A DNA stretch of 64,000 nucleotides from Spirosoma aerolatum (GTDB lineage: Bacteria > Bacteroidota > Bacteroidia > Cytophagales > Spirosomataceae): positions 3,855,001 to 3,919,000 of the forward strand of contig NZ_CP020104.1 of assembly GCF_002056795.1 (NCBI RefSeq). Reading direction: 5' to 3'. Positions 25,883-35,082 of this stretch are shown piece after piece. The position numbers were made by a program, and so were the translations under genes. Position 1 is the stretch's first letter. Each line of letters begins with the position of its first letter. Under the pieces are notes generated by a model. That model made no database searches and was not told where the DNA came from. It was given only the letters and a program-made list of their open reading frames with translations.

Positions 25883-27376
25883 TTAACTCACGGTCAGTTG
25901 CCGTTCCCGGACTGTATCCCGGCTACGCATCAATCCCAGATACACCCCACCACTCAGGAAAAAGCCTACGAACCAGGCATAATTATAAAGCTGTGAAATC
26001 CAGGCGGGAACGCTATCGGCCGGGATAGCGTGAATGGTTGTCAGAAAGCCGGGAATATTTGGAATAATGCCAGCCAGCAAGGCAACGATAGCCGATGAGT
26101 TGACTCCGTTTTTAAAACTATACATCCCGGTTGGGCTGTAAAGATCGTTCAACTCAAGCTTCTGTCTTCGCAGGAAAAAATAGTCCGCAATCATAATCCC
26201 TCCAACCGGCCCAAGCAGACTCGAATAGCCAACCAGCCAGGTAAAAATAAAGCCCGTAGGATCGGCAATGAGCTTCCAGGGAAAAATCAGGATACCGATA
26301 ACGCCCGTAATGTATCCCCCCTTCCGAAAATCGATTTTAGAAGGTGCCAGATTCGCAAAGTCGTTGGCGGGACTGACAATGTTGGCCGCAATATTGGTAG
26401 CCAGCGTGGAAACTGCCACCGAAATCATAGCCACACTGACCAGCAGTTTGTTGTCGAATTTTCCGGCCAGAATGAGCGGGTCCCAGATGGTGGTTCCGTA
26501 GATGATCGTCGTAGCCGAGGTCACGACTACCCCAATGAACGAGAACAACGTCATAGACGGCGGCAATCCGATAGCCTGTCCTTTAATCTGCGCCTGCTGA
26601 CTGGTGGCGTAGCGGGTAAAATCGGGAATATTCAGCGAAAGCGTAGCCCAAAAACCCACCATTCCGGTTAAAGCCGGAAAGAAAAAGGCGAAGAACGCCG
26701 ATGAGTCTGCGAATTTGGACGATTGCTGTAAAATAGGCCCTAAACCATTTCCGGCCGAAATAGCCCACCAAAGCAGGGCAAGCGCAGCTATCGGCAGAAA
26801 AAACGCCTTGAATAAGAGAAGCTTTTTGATGCTTTCGACGCCCAGATAAACAACATACATGTTCAGCAGCCAGAAGAGCAGGAAACAGATGGCGGGCCCG
26901 GTCTGCAACCCAAATGATGCCGGGAAGATGTCGGGTAATGTTTCCAGCGATGGAATCCAAAGCCGTAGCATCTGGTAAACAGAGAAACCACCGAGCCAGG
27001 TTTGAATACCAAACCAGCCACAGGCCACAATGGCCCGCAGCAGGGCCGGGATATTGGCTCCACTGGTTCCGAAACTTGCCCGCGCCAATACAGGAAACGG
27101 AATACCATATTTAGCCCCCGCATGCCCGTTCAGAATCATTGGAACCAGTACGATCGTATTCCCTAAAAAAATGGTCAGAATAGCCTGCCACCAGTTCATG
27201 CCCCCTTCAATGAGTGAACTAGCCATCATATACGTAGGAATGCACAGACTCATACTAATCCAGAGAGCCGCATAATTCCAGGTATTCCAGGTCCGCTTCG
27301 AGGCAGGAATGGGAGCCAGATCTTCGCTATAGAGGGCCGACGATTCGTCTACGTGGGCTTCGGTTTGCTGCTGCAT
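25883..27376 (-). CDS. NCS1-family nucleobase:cation symporter
   Basis: 497 residues with about 12 predicted membrane helices. Diagnostic NCS1 stretches include NTWNYAALWISMSLCIPTYM at the N-terminus, ARASFGTSGANIPALLRAI and CGWFGIQTWLGG, with FTRYATSQQAQIKGQ between helices. NCS1 carriers import uracil, cytosine, allantoin, hydantoin or related bases. Next to the reductive pyrimidine genes the likely cargo is uracil or thymine, or a purine base for Xdh. It starts at the ATG just left of a GC-rich inverted repeat. Confidence 0.92.
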   Translation of the reverse strand: MQQQTEAHVDESSALYSEDLAPIPASKRTWNTWNYAALWISMSLCIPTYMMASSLIEGGMNWWQAILTIFLGNTIVLVPMILNGHAGAKYGIPFPVLARASFGTSGANIPALLRAIVACGWFGIQTWLGGFSVYQMLRLWIPSLETLPDIFPASFGLQTGPAICFLLFWLLNMYVVYLGVESIKKLLLFKAFFLPIAALALLWWAISAGNGLGPILQQSSKFADSSAFFAFFFPALTGMVGFWATLSLNIPDFTRYATSQQAQIKGQAIGLPPSMTLFSFIGVVVTSATTIIYGTTIWDPLILAGKFDNKLLVSVAMISVAVSTLATNIAANIVSPANDFANLAPSKIDFRKGGYITGVIGILIFPWKLIADPTGFIFTWLVGYSSLLGPVGGIMIADYFFLRRQKLELNDLYSPTGMYSFKNGVNSSAIVALLAGIIPNIPGFLTTIHAIPADSVPAWISQLYNYAWFVGFFLSGGVYLGLMRSRDTVRERQLTVS

Positions 27377-27385
27377 GAGGTTCGT

Positions 27386-27463
27386 GTTTGCGCGGAGCGG
27401 CCCATGTCGTTTGCAGTTTTATTGACTATATGCGTCATTCTGCACGGGCCGCTCCGCACAAAC
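27386..27463. repeat. 18-bp inverted repeat between the nucleoside hydrolase and NCS1 genes
   Basis: gtttgcgcggagcggccc (27386-27403) and gggccgctccgcacaaac (27446-27463) pair over 18 bases with one G-T pair, loop 42. No T-run. It lies in a 97-bp gap between two co-directional genes. Confidence 0.85.
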
Positions 27464-27473
27464 TACAAACTCT

Positions 27474-28529
27474 TTAACTTATTTTCAAGGTATCGAATAC
27501 CAATTTCTTAAACCGGGACTCATCAGCCTCTACACAAATAGTGGCGTTTGGGGCTTTTTTCCATACACCTAACTCATCGATTGCCAACGCGCCCAGCATC
27601 AGTTCACCCCGTGTTTCCACATCGACAAAGCGTGATACAGACTGGGTTACCAGCGTCGGGTCGATTACGGCTGCTACAGTGATCGCATCGGGGTGATTGG
27701 AGCCATTCATTTTCTGATGCTCTTTGCAATACTTTCGACGAATGCGGTTGATTTTCATAAAAAAATCGGAATATTTCGTCCCTAACGTAGCCACCTGATT
27801 ATAATCGTCGTCGGTAAAAACGGAACTTTTTACACTTACATCGAAGCCAACTGTCGTAATTGGAATACCCGACTGAAACACTATGCGGGCAGCTTCGGGG
27901 TCTACCCAGGCATTATAGGTCGCTCCCGGATTGATATTTCCGTAAAACTTATAAAAGCCTCCCATGAAATACAGCCCTTTTACCTTTTTGGCAATGGCCG
28001 GTTCTTTCAGCAGAGCCAGCGCGATGTTGGTCAATGGCCCGATGGCCACAATGGTCAGTTCCCCCGGATTGGCGTTGACAAGTCGAATGATGGCATCAAC
28101 GGCGTGTTCTTTCTCGGGTTTTTGCTTAGGGTCCGGAAAAAACGAATCACTCATGCCATCGCTCCCATGCACATACGTTGCCGTTCCATGCACCTCACGG
28201 GTCAGTGGCCGGGCCGAGCCCTGATACACCGGAATCTGCCCCGACTTCCCCGCCAGTTCAAGCGTGTAGAGTGCATTTTTTGTCTGCTGTTCAAAGCCAA
28301 CGTTTCCTACGGCGATGGTAATAGCCTCAACAGCCAGCTTTGGCGAACTCACTGCCATTAATACGGCCAGCGCATCGTCGGTAGCCGTATCCGTATCCAG
28401 TATGATTCGTTTTCGGGAATCGACCGTTTTGAGTTTCGTTTTAGCAGACGCAAGCGTCATGGCAGGCAAAAATGTCGAGGCCGTACCGACCGAAAGGGCA
28501 CCAATAAATTTGCGTCTTGACGTTAACAT
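27474..28529 (-). CDS. Tat-exported inosine/uridine-preferring nucleoside hydrolase
   Basis: 351 residues. The N-terminus has a twin-arginine signal (SRRKFIGALSVG) and a cleavable hydrophobic stretch, so the enzyme should be exported folded. The calcium-binding signature DTDTATDDALAVLMAV opens the catalytic domain; later motifs are IAIGPLTNIALAL-like sequence, YFMGGFY and HPDAITVAAVIDP. It splits nucleosides to free base and ribose. Outside the cytoplasm it would feed bases to the adjacent NCS1 carrier, and so to PreTA or Xdh (inference). Confidence 0.92.
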   Translation of the reverse strand: MLTSRRKFIGALSVGTASTFLPAMTLASAKTKLKTVDSRKRIILDTDTATDDALAVLMAVSSPKLAVEAITIAVGNVGFEQQTKNALYTLELAGKSGQIPVYQGSARPLTREVHGTATYVHGSDGMSDSFFPDPKQKPEKEHAVDAIIRLVNANPGELTIVAIGPLTNIALALLKEPAIAKKVKGLYFMGGFYKFYGNINPGATYNAWVDPEAARIVFQSGIPITTVGFDVSVKSSVFTDDDYNQVATLGTKYSDFFMKINRIRRKYCKEHQKMNGSNHPDAITVAAVIDPTLVTQSVSRFVDVETRGELMLGALAIDELGVWKKAPNATICVEADESRFKKLVFDTLKIS

Positions 28530-28756
28530 GCTTCTTTGGCTCTTTTTATTTACGAAATCTTACTTTCAGTTCACAGTTACAGACTAAAATCCCGCAAATA
28601 AGATACCAAACCAACAATTTATCCGTGACAGCGTGGCAAATTCTTTGGCATTTCGGACAAGGCCGATAGACCCCATCCGCTGGACATCAATTGCCCTTTT
28701 CAAACCAACCGAAACAAATCATCTTTAATACACTTATAATGAACGTCTAATACCGT

Positions 28757-30112
28757 TTACTCAACATATTCATCAGCAATGCGCAGAGCCTCACTGATTA
28801 TACCCAGTCCTTCATCGATTTGTTCTTTCGTTACACAAAGAGGTGGAGCCACGAACACATAACTCCAGCGTACGAACGTATACATACCCAACTCCTTGAT
28901 TTTTGCCGCGACTTTGCTCATTACGGCCATATCCTCAGGTTTAGCATTGAAGGGAGCCATCGGTGCTTTGGTGGCCCGATTTTTGACGATTTCAAAACAC
29001 CCCAGTAACCCTGTCGTTCGGAAGTCTCCAATACATGGATGCTTTTGCTTCATCAGTTCTGCCTGCTGGGCAACGTAACGCCCCATCTCAGCTGCATTCT
29101 CGATCAGGTTCTCGTCTTCGTAAATTTTGATTGTTTCCAGCGCAGCCGCACAACCGACGGGATGGGCATTGTAGGTCATACCGGTTGCCAGCACAGTATC
29201 GTTGTACTTTGCCGCAATTTTATCCGTTATCATCAGGCAGCCAAAGGGTATATAGCCACTCGTGATCCCCTTCGCCATGGTCACCATATCGGGCACAATA
29301 CCGTGGTTTTCAAAGCCAAACCACTTACCCGTCCGGCCAAATCCGCTCATTACCTCATCAATAATCAATAGAATACCGTATTGATCACAAATGTCGCGAA
29401 CGGCCTTCAGATACCCGTCTGGATATTGTAAACAGCCTGAAGTACCTGATTCGCCCTCGAGCAGAATAGCAGCAATATTACCCGGCCCTTCATAGGCAAT
29501 AATGCGTTCAAGTTGCTCCACCGAATCGGTTAACATACTCGCTTCGTCGTGGTTCCAGCGGTAGCGATAGGGAATGTCAACATGAACAAAATTAGGTGCC
29601 TGCTGTGCATCGTCGGGGAGTTTTCGGGGGTCTCCTCCTACCGATAAAGCGCCATAGGTGGCCCCATGATAGGACTGATATCGGCTGATTATTTTATGCC
29701 GTCCGGTATAGGACCGGGCCATTTTCAGCGCGGCTTCGATGGATGTGGCTCCGCATAGGGTGAAATACGCCTTATTCAGATCGCCGGGGCAGATTTCGGC
29801 TAGTTTTTTACCCAGTTCCCCCCGCACTTTAGTCACACAATAAGGCGTAACATAGCTAACTTCCTGCATCTGTCGAACGACCGCTTCGGTAATCCGCTGA
29901 TTGCCGTGACCGATATTGACGTTCATCAGACCAGATGAGAAGTCGATATACCGTTTGTTGTCATAATCATACAGATACACCCCTTTTGCATACTTCACCG
30001 CGATGGGTGAAATCCCCTGCTGCTTGCTCCAGACAAAAACGGTTGAGTCAAAATTGTCCTGAAGAACTTCTTCTTTTTCAGTAAATGAAATGGTATCCAG
30101 CATAAAATTCAT
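28757..30112 (-). CDS. Class III PLP aminotransferase, probable beta-alanine:pyruvate transaminase
   Basis: 451 residues. Fold-type I class III features: YIDFSSGLMNVNIGHG, the PLP-phosphate region CGATSIEAALKMARSYTG, ILLIIDEVMSGFGRTGKW and the PLP lysine in VTMAKGITSGYIPFG. In this cluster it most likely converts beta-alanine to malonate semialdehyde (or the methyl homologue from thymine), which mmsA next door then oxidises. Other omega-amino-acid donors such as GABA or putrescine cannot be excluded. It is 36 bp downstream of mmsA, in the same direction. Confidence 0.9.
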   Translation of the reverse strand: MNFMLDTISFTEKEEVLQDNFDSTVFVWSKQQGISPIAVKYAKGVYLYDYDNKRYIDFSSGLMNVNIGHGNQRITEAVVRQMQEVSYVTPYCVTKVRGELGKKLAEICPGDLNKAYFTLCGATSIEAALKMARSYTGRHKIISRYQSYHGATYGALSVGGDPRKLPDDAQQAPNFVHVDIPYRYRWNHDEASMLTDSVEQLERIIAYEGPGNIAAILLEGESGTSGCLQYPDGYLKAVRDICDQYGILLIIDEVMSGFGRTGKWFGFENHGIVPDMVTMAKGITSGYIPFGCLMITDKIAAKYNDTVLATGMTYNAHPVGCAAALETIKIYEDENLIENAAEMGRYVAQQAELMKQKHPCIGDFRTTGLLGCFEIVKNRATKAPMAPFNAKPEDMAVMSKVAAKIKELGMYTFVRWSYVFVAPPLCVTKEQIDEGLGIISEALRIADEYVE

Positions 30113-30148
30113 GGTTTACCTTTTTAGCTTTTGGTTGTCGTAAGTCTA

Positions 30149-31606
30149 CTAACTCATCCAATTTATACCCGCTTCAGGGTTCCATTTGGTCGTGGTTTTC
30201 TTCAACTTCGTCCAGAATTCGATCGAGCTTTTGCCCGTAATATCACCAACCCCAAATCGGCTCTCGTTCCAGCCACCAAATGAAAAGGGTTCACGCGGAA
30301 CGGGCACGCCCACATTAACCCCCACCATACCGGCACTTGCCCGATCCATGACGTAGCGGGCCATTCCTCCATTTTGGGTAAATACCGCTGCCGCATTGCC
30401 ATATGGATTCGCATTTTCAATGGCCAGGGCCTCATCGACGGTTTTCGTCCGCATGATGCTGATCACCGGGCCAAAAATCTCCTCCTGGGCAATCGCCATA
30501 TCGGGCCGAACGTAGTCGATAACTGTCGGCCCAACGTAGGTACCTGCTTCTTTACCTTCTACAGTCGGGTTGCGCCCATCAACGAGTACTTTAGCCCCCT
30601 GCTCTTCCGCTTCGGTAATATAGCGTTCGATTCGCTCTTTCGACGCCCGGTTGATAACGGCCCCCAGGTTTTTACCCGGCACCACTTTCCGCGCTTCCTC
30701 ACACAATTTCTCAATAATATGATCGACGGGCCCAACGGCCACCATCGCCGAAGCAGCCATACAACGTTGACCGGCACAACCCGCCATCGATGCCGTAATG
30801 TTTTGCGCCGTCATAGATGGTATAGCATCGGGCAGAACGATCAGGTGGTTTTTGGCACCACCCAGGGCCAGGCACCGTTTAAAGTTGCTCGTAGCCCGCT
30901 GGTACACCCGTTTCGCAATGTTGGTCGATCCGACAAACGATACTGCTTCGATACCGGGATGGTCGCAGATAGCATTAACCACTTCACTATCGCCGTGAAC
31001 AATGTTGAACACGCCCTTGGGCAACCCGGCTTCCTCCAATAATTCGGCCAGTCGTCCGACGCTTAGCGGCACTTTTTCCGACGGCTTGATAATCATGCAA
31101 TTGCCCAACGCTATGGCATTGGGTATAGTCCAGTTCGGCACCATACTCGGAAAATTGAACGGCACGATACTAGCCACTACCCCCAATGGTACACGTTCGG
31201 TTCGGCACTCGACTCCGCGACTTACCTCCAGAATTTCACCCGTGACAATCTGCGGCAGCGAACAGGCAAACTCTGATAATTCAGCCCCTTTTTCAATTTC
31301 AGCAACGGCCTCCTCATAGGTCTTTCCGTTCTCTTCCTGCACGAGTAGCGCCAACTCTTTCAGATTCTTTTCCAGCAGCGCTTTGTAGCGAAAAAAGACC
31401 TGCACCCGTTCTTTCAGAGTGGTCCGACTCCAGGTTGGAAAAGCCGCCTGTGCCGCTTGTACCGCCCTGTCCAAATCCGTAGCGGTCGATAACGGAACGG
31501 TCGATAAATGCGAACCATCTACGGGTGAAATTACATCCAGCGTTTGATCGCCAACCGCATCGACAAATGTTCCATTTATGTAATTCTGAACGGGCTTATA
31601 CTTCAT
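30149..31606 (-). CDS. mmsA: CoA-acylating methylmalonate/malonate-semialdehyde dehydrogenase
   Basis: 485 residues of the aldehyde dehydrogenase superfamily. The MmsA-type N-terminus (NYINGTFVDAVGDQTLDV), the catalytic cysteine in ASMAGCAGQRCMAASA, and GGAKNHLIVLPDA place it in the CoA-dependent subfamily that lacks a separate glutamate base. It oxidatively decarboxylates malonate semialdehyde to acetyl-CoA and methylmalonate semialdehyde to propionyl-CoA. As the first gene of the leftward series it likely heads the operon with the aminotransferase. Confidence 0.94.
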   Translation of the reverse strand: MKYKPVQNYINGTFVDAVGDQTLDVISPVDGSHLSTVPLSTATDLDRAVQAAQAAFPTWSRTTLKERVQVFFRYKALLEKNLKELALLVQEENGKTYEEAVAEIEKGAELSEFACSLPQIVTGEILEVSRGVECRTERVPLGVVASIVPFNFPSMVPNWTIPNAIALGNCMIIKPSEKVPLSVGRLAELLEEAGLPKGVFNIVHGDSEVVNAICDHPGIEAVSFVGSTNIAKRVYQRATSNFKRCLALGGAKNHLIVLPDAIPSMTAQNITASMAGCAGQRCMAASAMVAVGPVDHIIEKLCEEARKVVPGKNLGAVINRASKERIERYITEAEEQGAKVLVDGRNPTVEGKEAGTYVGPTVIDYVRPDMAIAQEEIFGPVISIMRTKTVDEALAIENANPYGNAAAVFTQNGGMARYVMDRASAGMVGVNVGVPVPREPFSFGGWNESRFGVGDITGKSSIEFWTKLKKTTTKWNPEAGINWMS

Positions 31607-31648
31607 GGCTTTGTTGAGTTCCTACATTTTTTGCAGAAAAAACGTATG

Positions 31649-31677
31649 CAAACTAAAAAATAGTTAGATATAAGTCA
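31649..31677 (-). promoter_or_regulatory. Candidate promoter for mmsA and the catabolic operon
   Basis: On the minus strand TTG (31677-31675) is followed after 18 bases by TTAGTTTG (31656-31649), one mismatch from TAnnTTTG. It lies 43 bases upstream of the mmsA ATG, in the region shared with the divergent Lrp-type regulator gene. Confidence 0.45.
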
Positions 31678-31724
31678 ATTTTTAACAATATTTTTACAGG
31701 CAATTAGTTTCTGACAGGGCTCAC

Positions 31725-31834
31725 AGGATGTACAGGATTTCTCGGGTGGATTTAATCAATATCCTCAAATCGGGACTCAAGCGGATAAAATCTACGAACA
31801 GGGTTATTTGCATGGACATACTCCTGTACACCCT
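31725..31834. repeat. Inverted repeat of ACAGGA words in the mmsA-lrp gap
   Basis: aggatgtacagga (31725-31737) pairs with tcctgtacaccct (31822-31834) at 12 of 13 positions, loop 84. The left side repeats the word acagga(t/t). It could equally be part of an operator region for the Lrp protein. Confidence 0.5.
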
Positions 31835-31848
31835 GTCGAAAAACAGCT

Positions 31849-32334
31849 ATGGAAAAGACTAGTAGCGTACTGGACGATCTTGATTTCGCCATTCTTTCCT
31901 GCCTTCAGAGAGATGGCCGAATGTCGTTTACCGAAATTGCGGAACAGTTGAATGTATCAGTTGGAACGGCCCGAACGCGGCTGAATCGACTGCTCGAAGA
32001 AGGCGTTCTCAGCATTGTTGGTCGGGTAGATCCTGATAAGGTCGGTTTTCGGGCATATGCACATATCGCCGTTTACGTGCGGCCAGCGACGTTGAAAGAG
32101 CCAGTCGCCTTACTAATTGCTCAATTGCCTGAAGTTAGTTTTCTGGCCAGTACCTCTGGTGATTATGATCTGGAAGTAGATGTAATGTGCCCAACCAACC
32201 ACGATCTGGTCGAGTTTATTAACGAAATTTCGAAGATTGAAGGGGTTTATCAAACCAAAACCACCCTGTATTTTAAGGTATATAAATACGCTCAGCCTGA
32301 TCTGAATATTTTATCTGGTAAATCGTCAACCTGA
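31849..32334 (+). CDS. Lrp/AsnC-family transcriptional regulator
   Basis: 161 residues. The N-terminal helix-turn-helix (LDFAILSCLQRDGRMSFTEI, VSVGTARTRLNRLLEEGVL) is followed by the RAM ligand-binding domain with LLIAQLPEVSFLASTSGDYDLEVDV. Such proteins form octamers and respond to amino acids or related acids. It is transcribed away from mmsA across a 242-bp gap, so control of the pyrimidine cluster, with beta-alanine or a downstream acid as ligand, is a reasonable inference. Autoregulation is also common in the family. Confidence 0.92.
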   Translation: MEKTSSVLDDLDFAILSCLQRDGRMSFTEIAEQLNVSVGTARTRLNRLLEEGVLSIVGRVDPDKVGFRAYAHIAVYVRPATLKEPVALLIAQLPEVSFLASTSGDYDLEVDVMCPTNHDLVEFINEISKIEGVYQTKTTLYFKVYKYAQPDLNILSGKSST

Positions 32335-32436
32335 TCGTGCCATTAACATACGACCGCCAGTACCTGATGGTTTATCCTGGCAAATCGCGTATTTTGGGCA
32401 TCCGTACCTCATAGCAAACGCTAACGATTGTCGCTG

Positions 32437-34632
32437 GTGAAAACATTTCTTTTTCTTTTTTGGGGATGGTTAGGCTTGATCGCTTCCGTAAAGGCGCAAC
32501 ACAACCTGCCTCCAGTATTCGAAATAAGCACAGATTCAGCTTTCTTCCGGCTTGACACGACTTATTTCCAGATTCTGGAGGATGTAAATGGCGTATTTAC
32601 CGTCAAACAAGTACTAAATCATCCCGCTTTCCGACACGATAAATTCTTTGCGCGCGATCGTCACGCCCATACTTACTGGATTCGAATGCGCCTTAAAAAC
32701 GCCCGGCCTCACCCATTACGCATTTACTATTGCGACTTCAACAGCGACTACATTGATTTATACAGACAGGACAGTACGGGGCAATGGCAGCATCAGCAAA
32801 CGGGTGACCTCGTCCCGTATAGCGAACTACCGATCCATAACGGTACCCCTGACCGAGCCCGACTTTTTTTCACCCTGGCACCTGGTCAGGAAACCACACT
32901 TTATGAGCGGGCTCACAATACCTTCTGGCATCCACCCCTTACCTATTTGTCGCCCCAGTTACAAACCGAACAGGGACGTATAGAAGCCGTCTTCAAAAAC
33001 ATAGTGACCGAAAAAGGCTGGAAAAATTACCTTATTGAAGGGATAATTATCGGTATATTATTCCTGGCCTCCTGCTATAATTTATTCGTCTATTATTCAA
33101 TCAAGGACAGAGTCTATCTTTATTTCGGCGTTTGTCTGTTATTCTTCGTGGTAGATCGGAATTATTACCGCCTTCAGTTAGCCTTTTTTGAAGAATATCC
33201 GTACGAGGTCAAACTAATTGCTAATTTTTTCTTCATTATCTTTTTTATCTTTTTCGTACAATCGATTCGGAAGTTACTTCAGCCACCCTCATCCTTAGCC
33301 CGGCTGGACAAGATCATTTCGACTACGCTGATCTTAACTGTAGTAGCTAATATCGTACAGATTATTGGCTTTAGTACGCCGATTATCCCGAAGGACGAAT
33401 GGGCCCTACTGATCGAAGTACTGATCCGGTTCATCTACGGCCTTTGTATGTTCATGGCGTATCGCCGGATGAAGCAGGGTTTACTGGAAGCTCGGTATCT
33501 CCTGCTGGCCCTTACTCCACTTTTCCTGCTCTGGCTTTTCACACTGACGACCGCAATACTAGGTATGTACTTTAATGTAGATCTTCCCCGAATCATTTAT
33601 GAAAATGTGGAATATGTAGAAAGTGCATGCTTCGCCTGGATGATTATCGTATTTACCGGGGCACTTATGAATCGATATAAACTGATTCGACAACAGGTCA
33701 TTCAGCAGGCGATTGAAAAAGAACAGCTCGAAAAAGAACAGGAAATTGAACGAAACCGATTGATTGCGGCACAGAACGAACGCCTGGAGCGCGAAGTAGA
33801 AGCCCGAACAGCGGCTTTAAGGCATTCACTGGAAGAGCTAAAAACGACTCAGGATCAACTAATTCAACAGGAAAAGCTGGCCTCCTTAGGGGAATTGACG
33901 GCTGGTATTGCCCACGAAATCCAGAACCCGCTCAACTTCGTGAACAATTTCTCCGATGTATCGACCGAACTGGTTGAAGAATTAAAAGAGGGCCCCATCC
34001 AGCAACTGCCCGACTCCGAAAAAGCCTATGCGGAGGAAATTATGGGCGACTTGATACAGAACTTGCAAAAAATTACGCACCACGGTAAACGGGCCGATTC
34101 GATTGTGAAAGGCATGCTGGCACACAGCCGAAGTGCCAGTGGACAAAAGCAACCGACAAAACTGAACGAACTGGTCGAAGAATTTTTGCGCATCGCTTAC
34201 CACGGGCTACGCGCCAAAGACAAATCGTTTAATGTTGAGCTACAACTTAACCTCGATCCTTCGATTGGCCTGGTCAATCTGGTGCCGCAGGATATAGGCC
34301 GGGTATTACTTAACCTATACAACAATGCCTTTTATGCAATCCAGTCCAAACAAAAACAAGCCGATAAGGACTTCCAGCCGCTAGTACTGGTCCGAACAAA
34401 AGCGGATGAAGGCTTTGTAATCATCTGTGTGCGTGACAATGGGATAGGCATTCCCAACGAAATTCTTCACAAAATCTATCAGCCATTTTTTACCACGAAA
34501 CCGACTGGTCAGGGCACTGGGCTGGGGCTATCGTTGAGTTACGACATTATCACCAAAGGGCACAACGGCGACATTCAGGTCCATACCCAGCCAGGAGAGG
34601 GCACAGAATTCATTATTAAACTACCTAATTAG
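32437..34632 (+). CDS. 7TMR-DISM sensor histidine kinase
   Basis: About 731 residues. A signal peptide (KTFLFLFWGWLGLIASVKAQ) precedes an extracytoplasmic 7TMR-DISM2 domain (~25-185), seven membrane helices (~205-410), a coiled coil rich in EKEQLEKEQEIER, and the kinase core. The phosphoacceptor is in GIAHEIQNPLNFVNNFSDV (near residue 490). ATP-binding boxes are LLNLYNNAFYAI, VRDNGIGIP and GQGTGLGLSLSYDI. GTG at 32437 gives the cleaner signal peptide; TTG at 32428 would add three residues. No response regulator adjoins it, so it is an orphan kinase in this window. Signal unknown. Confidence 0.92.
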   Translation: MKTFLFLFWGWLGLIASVKAQHNLPPVFEISTDSAFFRLDTTYFQILEDVNGVFTVKQVLNHPAFRHDKFFARDRHAHTYWIRMRLKNARPHPLRIYYCDFNSDYIDLYRQDSTGQWQHQQTGDLVPYSELPIHNGTPDRARLFFTLAPGQETTLYERAHNTFWHPPLTYLSPQLQTEQGRIEAVFKNIVTEKGWKNYLIEGIIIGILFLASCYNLFVYYSIKDRVYLYFGVCLLFFVVDRNYYRLQLAFFEEYPYEVKLIANFFFIIFFIFFVQSIRKLLQPPSSLARLDKIISTTLILTVVANIVQIIGFSTPIIPKDEWALLIEVLIRFIYGLCMFMAYRRMKQGLLEARYLLLALTPLFLLWLFTLTTAILGMYFNVDLPRIIYENVEYVESACFAWMIIVFTGALMNRYKLIRQQVIQQAIEKEQLEKEQEIERNRLIAAQNERLEREVEARTAALRHSLEELKTTQDQLIQQEKLASLGELTAGIAHEIQNPLNFVNNFSDVSTELVEELKEGPIQQLPDSEKAYAEEIMGDLIQNLQKITHHGKRADSIVKGMLAHSRSASGQKQPTKLNELVEEFLRIAYHGLRAKDKSFNVELQLNLDPSIGLVNLVPQDIGRVLLNLYNNAFYAIQSKQKQADKDFQPLVLVRTKADEGFVIICVRDNGIGIPNEILHKIYQPFFTTKPTGQGTGLGLSLSYDIITKGHNGDIQVHTQPGEGTEFIIKLPN

Positions 34633-35082
34633 AACGCTGGTTTTCCAGGCCAGCATCTGACAACATCATACATTCCGGTAAACGGGTAGGCTGTCAGTGC
34701 CAGCCTGAACATCTGAATTAAAAAATTCTTCATGCCTGTACGACGTGGTCGACTTCGTGTTTCTGTGCATTATCTGGTGTCGTTTGTACGACCCATGATC
34801 ATCCTTCGCAGCTCATTTTGAGGCATTTCTTTGTCAGATCCCGAACGGAACAGGCACAGTTTATGTTATACATTTACAACCGAAATAGCCCGTTGGGCTG
34901 CTAATCCCCCGCTTTTGTTTCGTTACACTTAACTTGGCCATTTGTACAAGTCAGTGCTTTTGCGTCTATATTTGGGCCGGTCGGTCTGAAAAAGCTGCTT
35001 AAAACCGGAAACCGATCTGAGCGTTATATAGATGCTTTGCGACAAAACAAGAGCGGAAATCGCATCAACCTGAAAAACCGAT
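34633..35082. other. Intergenic region between the kinase gene and topA, 450 bp
   Basis: No ORF of credible composition is present; a 67-codon leftward frame at 34929-35132 overlaps the topA start and was rejected. The only recognisable feature is a strong promoter match at 34941-34974, giving topA a leader of roughly 100 bases. The stretch 34633-34900 shows nothing I can name. Confidence 0.6.
34941..34974 (+). promoter_or_regulatory. Promoter for topA, full match to the Bacteroidota consensus
   Basis: TTTG at 34941-34944 (-33 box), 22 bases, then TATATTTG at 34967-34974, a perfect TAnnTTTG -7 element. Predicted transcription start is about 34980, ~100 bases before the topA ATG. Confidence 0.75.

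Noticed and set aside
30374..31042. 222-codon rightward ORF opposite mmsA
   Set aside because: Antisense to the conserved mmsA coding sequence, with no recognisable protein features.
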